Assembly: GCA_020723935.1 (NCBI GenBank)
Contig: DYHY01000027.1
Coordinates: 1-9,896 of the forward strand
DNA: 9,896 bases
Reading direction: 5' to 3'
Source: Candidatus Micrarchaeum sp.
GTDB lineage: Archaea; SpSt-1190; DYHY01
The notes under the pieces were generated by a model. The model was given only the letters and a program-made list of their open reading frames with translations. It did not search any database and was not told the DNA's origin. A program made the position numbers and the translations under genes. Below, piece after piece: positions 6,440 through 9,896 of this stretch (the first letter of the stretch is position 1; every line of letters starts with the position of its first letter).

Positions 6440-6487
6440 TCATCTCCCAAAGCGCGTGGATGCGCGTCTGTGCGTGTGGCGGGCCAT
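6440..6487 (-). other. Short in-frame leader ORF ending at a TGA before the TPD-nuclease frame
   Basis: On the minus strand an ATG at 6487, preceded four bases away by AGGAAGG (6492-6498), opens 15 codons (MARHTHRRASTRFGR). They end at TGA 6442-6440, exactly in frame with the nuclease that follows. A second ATG at 6443 overlaps that TGA but lies in another frame and stops after 11 codons. The 15-residue peptide is Arg/His-rich and unlike the codon use around it, so it may be non-coding. Alternatives are a real nonsense mutation, a one-base indel (dropping the A after the ATG at 6443 would give MEDDTTDINDAR...), or initiation at a rare codon such as ATT at 6406. Confidence 0.45.
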
Positions 6488-6496
6488 CGCGCCTTC

Positions 6497-7150
6497 CTAT
6501 ACGGAGAGCATCTCATGGCTCACTTCGCCGTTCTCCCCCAACTCTATCATGGCGGCGTAGCCGTCGCATAGCGCGCCGGGGTTTATTATCGTTGTCTTTC
6601 CTATTCTGTCGACGCCCCTCGCCTCGTGGATGTGGCCGCATATCACGAGGTTCGGCTGGGCCTCCTCTATCACGTCCCTGAGGAAGTCGCTCCCGACGTG
6701 CTCGCCCGAGAAGACGGCGTCGAGCTTCGTGTTGGAGGGGGGAACGTGCGAGACGAGGACCCGCCTCTCGCAGCCCGAGAGGTCCGCGAGGGTGTAGTTT
6801 ATCCTGTCGTAGTTGGTTATCGCGAAATTGCCCATCTGCAGCGTGGTCGGGCCGGAGAAGCCGACGAAGCCTATCTTGTCGATGACAACCGCCTTGTTGT
6901 GGATGTCCAGGTCCTTCTTCCTGATTATCCTCTCGACATCCCTGCTGTCGGCGTTCCCGGTTATAGCGACGATGCGCCTGTTCGTCTTCTTGAGGGCGTC
7001 GAATATGTCGTAGGCGGCCTTCGCGGGGCCGAAGCGCGTTATGTCGCCTGCGACGACGATGAGGTCGGGCTCCCTGCTCTCGACGAGGGCGAGGAGCTTC
7101 TTCGTCTTGTAGAGCTCCCCGTGGATGTCTGAGATCGCCAGTATTCTCAT
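6497..7150 (-). CDS. Calcineurin-like metallophosphoesterase (YfcE/Icc-like)
   Basis: The 217-residue protein has the complete metallophosphoesterase motif series: DIHG at 8-11, GD at 35-36, GNAD at 65-68, a later SHVPP histidine and GHIHE near the C-terminus. These ligate two metal ions for hydrolysis of phosphomono- or diesters. The family includes YfcE-type phosphodiesterases and cyclic-nucleotide phosphodiesterase relatives; the physiological substrate cannot be read from sequence. The start at 7150 (MRILAISDIHG) is chosen because the fold begins at once and a TATA box lies about 29 bases upstream. An ATG at 7174 would add eight residues with no family match. Its stop is 9 bases before the ATG at 6487, so it is probably cotranscribed with the TPD nuclease, though no functional link is established. 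Confidence 0.9.
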   Translation of the reverse strand: MRILAISDIHGELYKTKKLLALVESREPDLIVVAGDITRFGPAKAAYDIFDALKKTNRRIVAITGNADSRDVERIIRKKDLDIHNKAVVIDKIGFVGFSGPTTLQMGNFAITNYDRINYTLADLSGCERRVLVSHVPPSNTKLDAVFSGEHVGSDFLRDVIEEAQPNLVICGHIHEARGVDRIGKTTIINPGALCDGYAAMIELGENGEVSHEMLSV

Positions 7151-7175
7151 CGTGCTTTGGGGCCGGCCCGCCATC

Positions 7176-7208
7176 TTTTATAAGCTTTAAGAACAGGTCC
7201 TATTTATA
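7176..7208 (-). promoter_or_regulatory. Promoter region of the metallophosphoesterase operon (two TATA-like boxes)
   Basis: Read on the minus strand, TTATAAAA occupies 7183-7176 and TATAAATA 7208-7201. The first is centred about 29 bases before the ATG at 7150, giving an almost leaderless mRNA; the second would initiate near 7178. The AT-rich island (about 7177-7240) stands out from the GC-rich surroundings. The preferred assignment is the proximal box, because the distal one would mainly suit the less likely start at 7174. Confidence 0.55.
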
Positions 7209-7241
7209 TTTTTACCATCAAATAGTGGCTTATTCTCTTTC

Positions 7242-7577
7242 CTAGCGGGCGCCCTCGCGCCGCAGGCCAAGGAGGCCCGGGCAGGTGTGGTTCTCGGGCA
7301 TCTTGTGCCTCTCGCAGTGGACCTTCCCGCAGAACTTGCAGCGGAAGGGCATGCTCGCCCTCTCGGCGCAGAACGCGCAGGTCCCCGATATCGGCGCGCC
7401 GGGCCGCCTCTTCTGCGCGGCCACGCCCTTGGGGAGGAACCATTTCTCCTTGGCCTGCGCCACCTCGCCGCGCCTGCGGGCTTCAGAGAGGGCGCTTTTG
7501 GCGAGGAGCGCGAGGAAGGCGAGGAGCGCGCCGGCCGCGAGGATGAGGGCGACAGTGAGGTATTGCGCGCCGGCCAT
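7242..7577 (-). CDS. Membrane-anchored AN1-type zinc-finger protein
   Basis: The 111-residue protein has one N-terminal membrane helix (about 6-30) and a basic linker. A C-terminal AN1 finger has the full ligand set C67-x2-C70-x9-C80-x2-C83-x4-C88-x2-H91-x5-H97-x-C99. AN1 fingers bind two Zn2+ and occur in eukaryotic stress and ubiquitin-linked proteins; in archaea they are often attached to membrane proteins and their partners are unknown. A helix with few N-terminal residues and the finger after the basic stretch suggests the finger faces the cytoplasm. The ATG at 7577 is preferred over one at 7631: the extra 18 residues look unrelated, and a TATA-like AAATTTAAAG (about 7608-7617) lies between the two, about 34 bases before 7577. 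Confidence 0.85.
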   Translation of the reverse strand: MAGAQYLTVALILAAGALLAFLALLAKSALSEARRRGEVAQAKEKWFLPKGVAAQKRRPGAPISGTCAFCAERASMPFRCKFCGKVHCERHKMPENHTCPGLLGLRREGAR

Positions 7578-7607
7578 TGGTCCCAGCGGACGGTTCGCCG
7601 CCACCGC

Positions 7608-7617
7608 TTTAAATTTT
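7608..7617 (-). promoter_or_regulatory. TATA-like box for the AN1 zinc-finger gene
   Basis: AAATTTAAAG read on the minus strand is centred about 34 bases before the ATG at 7577, predicting a short leader of roughly eight bases. It shares the 92-base divergent gap with the promoter of the gene starting at 7670. Confidence 0.45.
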
Positions 7618-7638
7618 TCCCGCCGGGGCATCCGTCAC

Positions 7639-7670
7639 ATTTAATAAGCCGCCGGGAGGCGGCCCTCCCG
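7639..7670 (+). promoter_or_regulatory. TATA-like box and inverted repeat before the GTG at 7670
   Basis: ATTTAATAA at 7639-7647 is centred about 27 bases before the GTG start at 7670, predicting a leaderless transcript. Between them lies a perfect 7-base inverted repeat with a four-base loop: CGGGAGG at 7653-7659 and CCTCCCG at 7664-7670, the second arm touching the start codon. The first arm also contains GGAGG, a ribosome-binding sequence ten bases from the start. The repeat could therefore be an operator overlapping the transcription start or, if transcription begins further upstream, a hairpin hiding the ribosome site. Confidence 0.45.
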
Positions 7671-8218
7671 TGGCACCGGAACATCGTCCAGCTGGTCATC
7701 CGAAGGAGTCCAAGGCGTCCGAAGCGGGGGAGGGCGGCGTGTTCGCGCAGTTCGTCCCCTACGCGATTGGCCTCCTCGTGATATCGATAGCGATCCTCCT
7801 CCTCTTGCCGAAATGGCAGCCGGCCCCCTCGACGGTGGAGTTCGTTGACGCGAAGGTAGTCCAGGCTTCCAAGGACCAGACGATAGTTGAGGCAACCCTC
7901 TCCTGGTCCGCGCCGCACACCGGGAATTGCTACCTAGCTAACGACGTGAGGCCGGCGGGCGCCGCCAAGGGCGAGCCGGAGACTGCCGAGTGGAGCGCTG
8001 CGCATCTGATAAGGTACAACCTGAGGAACGGCCAGCCGCAGGTCGAATATTGGGTGAACGCCGAGGTCCTCAAGGCGAGGAAGAGCACGAGGACGTACAC
8101 GTACATAATCCAGAACCCGCCCGCCGGGACGTCGCAGCTGGACGTCTATTCGGACCTGAAATGCGACGACGCGCTCCTCGCCTCTGCCAAGAGCACGGTA
8201 GCCTACCAGGCGGCTTAG
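7670..8218 (+). CDS. Single-pass membrane protein with a C-terminal extracytoplasmic-type domain, unknown function
   Basis: The 182-residue protein has a short charged N-terminus, one membrane helix at about 25-48 (FAQFVPYAIGLLVISIAILLLL) and a C-terminal domain of about 130 residues. That domain has beta-rich character (alternating patterns such as VEFVDAKVV, TIVEATLSW, TYTYIIQNPP and LDVYSDLKC). By the positive-outside-free N-terminus and the domain's composition, it is inferred to face outside. Two cysteines, C87 and C165, could form a disulfide. I do not recognise a family; the domain is reminiscent of small fibronectin-like or immunoglobulin-like folds, without a defining motif. GTG is taken as the start because the helix, promoter spacing and reading frame all fit. 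The TPM gene begins 28 bases after its stop, suggesting one transcription unit. Confidence 0.75.
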   Translation: MAPEHRPAGHPKESKASEAGEGGVFAQFVPYAIGLLVISIAILLLLPKWQPAPSTVEFVDAKVVQASKDQTIVEATLSWSAPHTGNCYLANDVRPAGAAKGEPETAEWSAAHLIRYNLRNGQPQVEYWVNAEVLKARKSTRTYTYIIQNPPAGTSQLDVYSDLKCDDALLASAKSTVAYQAA

Positions 8219-8246
8219 AGGGCCGCGCGGGGGACGGGGAGCCGCA

Positions 8247-9080
8247 ATGCGCACACGGGACCTGTTCTCCACCCAATCCGCCGCATGCCTCGTCCTGTTG
8301 CTCCTGACAGCCCTCGCGATCCTCTCCTGCCCTGCCTTCTCGGCGCTCCCGCCCGTCCCGCAGGTCTCCTCCTACGTGACGGACACGGCAGGGGTTCTCT
8401 CGCCCGAGGGGAAGGCGGGCTTCGAGAGGTCCCTACGCGCCCTCCAGTCGGAGACGGCGGGCGTCCAGTTCATCGTCTACGTCGAGCCCCTTTACCCCAA
8501 GGAATACTCGCTTGAGGAATACGCTCTCAAGATTGCGGAGGGCGCAAAGCTTGGGGCGCAGGGCAAGGACAACGGCCTCCTCCTTTACGTGGCGGTGCAG
8601 GACGGTGCCTACCGCTGGGAGGCGGGCTACGGGGTCGAGAGCGCCCTGCCAGCGCCGCTCCTGGGCCGCATCTCGCGCCAGTACCTGGTGCCCAACTTCA
8701 GGAACGGCGACTACGAGGCCGGGATCTCCGAGGCTGTGCGCGTCGCAAGCCTCCTCATGAAGAACTCCACTGACCCGGACATCGCGGCCCTGCGCGAAGC
8801 ATCTTCCGCCGAAAATGCGGACCCGGCCTCGGTCCTGGTGATATCAGCCTTCTTCATCGTGATCCTCCTCTTCATCGTCGCCTCCGTCGTCTCGGCCGCG
8901 CGCGCCGCCAAGTCGGGCAGGGCATCTTCAGGGAGCGACCATTTCTTCAGGTCGGCCGCGACTGGGATATTCCTCGGCGGGATGAGGGGCGGATTTTCCG
9001 GCGGAGGCGGCTCCTTCGGCGGCGGATTTTCCGGCGGAGGCGGCTCCTTCGGCGGCGGAGGCTTCTCTGGAAAATGGTGA
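8247..9080 (+). CDS. TPM-domain (YgcG-like) membrane protein with Gly-rich C-terminus
   Basis: The 277-residue protein starts with a signal-peptide-like hydrophobic segment (about 12-33). A TPM domain follows (about 43-172), recognisable from VTDTAGVLSPE at 44-54 and the DNGLLLYVAVQDGAYRWEAGYGVE region at 108-131. A second membrane helix covers about 195-215, followed by a short cytoplasmic linker and a Gly/Ser/Phe-rich tail ending FSGKW. This is the standard layout of bacterial and archaeal YgcG-type proteins, in which the TPM domain sits outside the membrane. TPM domains are linked to membrane-protein maintenance (Psb32-type) and some have phosphatase activity; the role here is unknown. A GGGGAG sequence precedes the ATG by six bases. 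It probably shares a transcript with the upstream single-pass protein. Confidence 0.9.
   Translation: MRTRDLFSTQSAACLVLLLLTALAILSCPAFSALPPVPQVSSYVTDTAGVLSPEGKAGFERSLRALQSETAGVQFIVYVEPLYPKEYSLEEYALKIAEGAKLGAQGKDNGLLLYVAVQDGAYRWEAGYGVESALPAPLLGRISRQYLVPNFRNGDYEAGISEAVRVASLLMKNSTDPDIAALREASSAENADPASVLVISAFFIVILLFIVASVVSAARAAKSGRASSGSDHFFRSAATGIFLGGMRGGFSGGGGSFGGGFSGGGGSFGGGGFSGKW
8991..9056 (+). repeat. 33-bp tandem repeat (2 copies) in the Gly-rich tail of the TPM gene
   Basis: Two consecutive 33-base copies (8991-9023 and 9024-9056) begin GGATTTTCCGGCGG and each encode 11 residues of the form GFSGGGGSFGG. A shortened third unit leads into the stop. The copies look identical at the DNA level, so this is a recent in-frame expansion of the low-complexity tail. 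Confidence 0.8.
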
Positions 9081-9186
9081 TTGCGGGCCGAACGCGCTCT
9101 GCGGAGCGGGGAGGCTTCTCTGGAAAATGGTGATTGCGGGCCGAACGCGCTCTGCGGAGCGGGGAGGCTTCTCTGGAAAATGGTGA
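9058..9186 (+). repeat. 53-bp tandem direct repeat spanning the TPM stop codon (2.4 copies)
   Basis: Units start at 9058, 9111 and 9164 with GAGGCTTCTCTGG; the first two are complete and identical, and the third is 23 bases long, ending at 9186. Each copy contains the last codons and stop of the TPM gene (GGAAAATGGTGA) and, in another frame, an ATG-GTG start. Each full unit also ends with GGGG, so that GGGGAGG forms a ribosome-site-like sequence before the next copy. The period is not a multiple of three, so the copies cannot extend the TPM protein and instead move the downstream start. Confidence 0.9.
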
Positions 9187-9700
9187 CCTTCGGCAGCCGC
9201 GGAGCGGGCGGCCTCCTCTCGACCCCGGCCTTCTTCGTCGTCTCCGTCGCCGCGTCCCTGTTCCTGTTCTTCGTGAAGAGCCCCTCCAACCCCCTCCTCG
9301 AGACCCTCTTCTCGCTCTCGCTCGTGGTCTGCGCGATGGCTTTCATGGTGTCGTTCGCGGGCGCGATGTCGTTCTTCTCCGGGTTCGTCGGCGACCTTTC
9401 CGCGGGGAAGGCGGGCCTCCTCGGGCGGAGGGCGCGGCCTGGAAGATAGCAGTCTCCGTCCTCTCCACGGGGACGCTAGCATATCTCATGATGGCTCAGT
9501 GGCATTTCCCGCCGGCGCAGACGGCCCTCCTGTTCCTGATCTTCGGCGCGGCGTCGGTGTTCGGGAAGAGGCGGCCCAGGCCGGCGCCGGACGCGATTTA
9601 CGTGGGAGCCGCATCCTCCCTTTTCGCGGGTTCCTTGGGCTTCGGGACGGGGAGGATCGCGGGCGCGGCGACCGCAGGGAGGCTCTCCGGGCGGTGGTGA
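9180..9700 (+). pseudogene. Multi-pass membrane protein gene with an apparent frameshift near 9430-9445
   Basis: From ATG 9180, 12 bases after GGGGAGG, the first frame gives a membrane protein with helices at about residues 14-31 and 42-70. It then loses coding character and stops at 9449. The overlapping frame one base back carries protein-like sequence from about 9436 to the TGA at 9698: helices in IAVSVLSTGTLAYLMMA and TALLFLIFGAASVFG, a basic loop, then a Gly/Ala-rich end finishing LSGRW. Joining the two would give about 173 residues. The C-terminus echoes the FSGKW end of the TPM protein, suggesting a related or companion gene. The shift lies in a GC-rich stretch (around GGGCGGAGGGCGCGG) with no classic slippery site, so a natural mutation and a sequencing indel are both possible. 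Confidence 0.65.
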
Positions 9701-9712
9701 GCCCCGGAGAAA

Positions 9713-9746
9713 GATTAAAGAAGCCCTCAGGCATCTCCCCGGGAGA
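9713..9746 (+). promoter_or_regulatory. TATA-like box and palindrome before the zf-TFIIB gene
   Basis: GATTAAAG at 9713-9720 lies about 32 bases before the ATG at 9748, predicting initiation near 9742. A palindrome, TCTCCC (9734-9739), C, GGGAGA (9741-9746), covers the predicted transcription start and ends one base before the ATG; its right arm also supplies a purine-rich ribosome-site-like sequence. It could be an operator; this is inference from position and symmetry. Confidence 0.4.
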
Positions 9747-9747
9747 A

Positions 9748-9896
9748 ATGGCGCGCGCCGCGATGCAGTACGAGCCCCTCGGATGCCCCAGGTGCTCCGG
9801 GATCCTCAAGGTCGTCATGAGGAAGGTTGAGCACCCCTCGGGCGCGGTCCTAGACGTGTGCGACAGGTGCGGAGGCATGTGGCTGGACGGGCCGGA
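9748..9896 (+). CDS. zf-TFIIB-type zinc-ribbon protein, 3'-partial
   Basis: The gene runs off the right edge; 49 residues are visible. C13-x2-C16 and C38-x2-C41 form a zinc ribbon, with the typical CDRCGGMWLD ending at residue 47 (family form C-x-x-C-G-G-hydrophobic-W-L-D). This is the zf-TFIIB Pfam-type domain, found in many small archaeal and bacterial proteins, often followed by further helices or a membrane part that cannot be seen here. Its function is unknown; the ribbon resembles that of TFIIB but does not imply a basal transcription role. ATG 9748 fits the TATA spacing; a second ATG at 9763 (residue 6) is an alternative start. Confidence 0.85.
   Translation, partial: MARAAMQYEPLGCPRCSGILKVVMRKVEHPSGAVLDVCDRCGGMWLDGP

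Noticed and set aside
7151-7174. Upstream ATG at 7174 for the metallophosphoesterase
   Set aside because: It lies next to the proximal TATA box and adds eight residues outside the family fold; not excluded if the distal TATA is used.
7578-7631. Upstream ATG at 7631 for the AN1 protein
   Set aside because: It lies upstream of the likely TATA box and adds basic, unrelated residues before the membrane helix.
9058-9186. 53-bp repeat considered as a CRISPR or attachment site
   Set aside because: Copies are head-to-tail without unique spacers, and there is no integrase or tRNA gene nearby.

Overview
This is a GC-rich window that reads as archaeal. Its coding frames favour G or C at the third position but also use AUA (Ile) and AGG (Arg) heavily. 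Several genes have archaeal-type TATA-like boxes about 25-30 bases before the start codon, with little or no leader. The gene content (AN1 zinc finger, TPD-motif nuclease, zf-TFIIB protein, NRAMP/MgtE-N pair) also suits an archaeon. I cannot assign a phylum; a small-genome DPANN-type lineage is possible but unproven.

Layout. (1) 2-2467 (+): the end of a PRC-barrel / MgtE-N / CBS protein, followed 9 bases later by an NRAMP-superfamily transporter whose metal-site motifs are non-canonical; this looks like a Mg2+ sensor plus transporter operon. (2) 2405-2725 (-): a small GIY-YIG nuclease, convergent with and overlapping the transporter. It shares a TTTAAA promoter core with a divergent two-gene operon at 2780-3738 (+), which encodes a coiled-coil protein and an 88-residue protein, both unrecognised. 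(3) 3828-5279 (+): a DEAD-box RNA helicase with a very His-rich N-terminus and an RGG-type C-terminal tail. (4) 5281-5580: no intact gene, but a coding-like reading frame that appears to be a gene remnant.

(5) 7150-5588 (-): a metallophosphoesterase followed by an archaeal homologue of the CDIN1/C15orf41 TPD-motif nuclease. The nuclease frame has an in-frame TGA near its N-terminus and no ordinary start codon after it. (6) 7577-7242 (-): a membrane-anchored AN1 zinc-finger protein, divergent from (7) 7670-9080 (+), a two-gene unit of a single-pass membrane protein and a TPM-domain (YgcG-like) membrane protein. (8) 9058-9186: a 53-bp tandem repeat that duplicates the stop/start junction after the TPM gene, leading into a frameshifted multi-pass membrane gene (9180-9700). 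(9) 9748 to the end: the start of a zf-TFIIB-type zinc-ribbon protein.

No rRNA, tRNA, CRISPR array, insertion sequence or integrase was seen. The most notable points are the MgtE-type sensor paired with an NRAMP-related transporter lacking the usual metal-coordinating residues, the broken or recoded TPD-nuclease start, the His-tailed helicase, and the repeat plus frameshift at the right-hand end.
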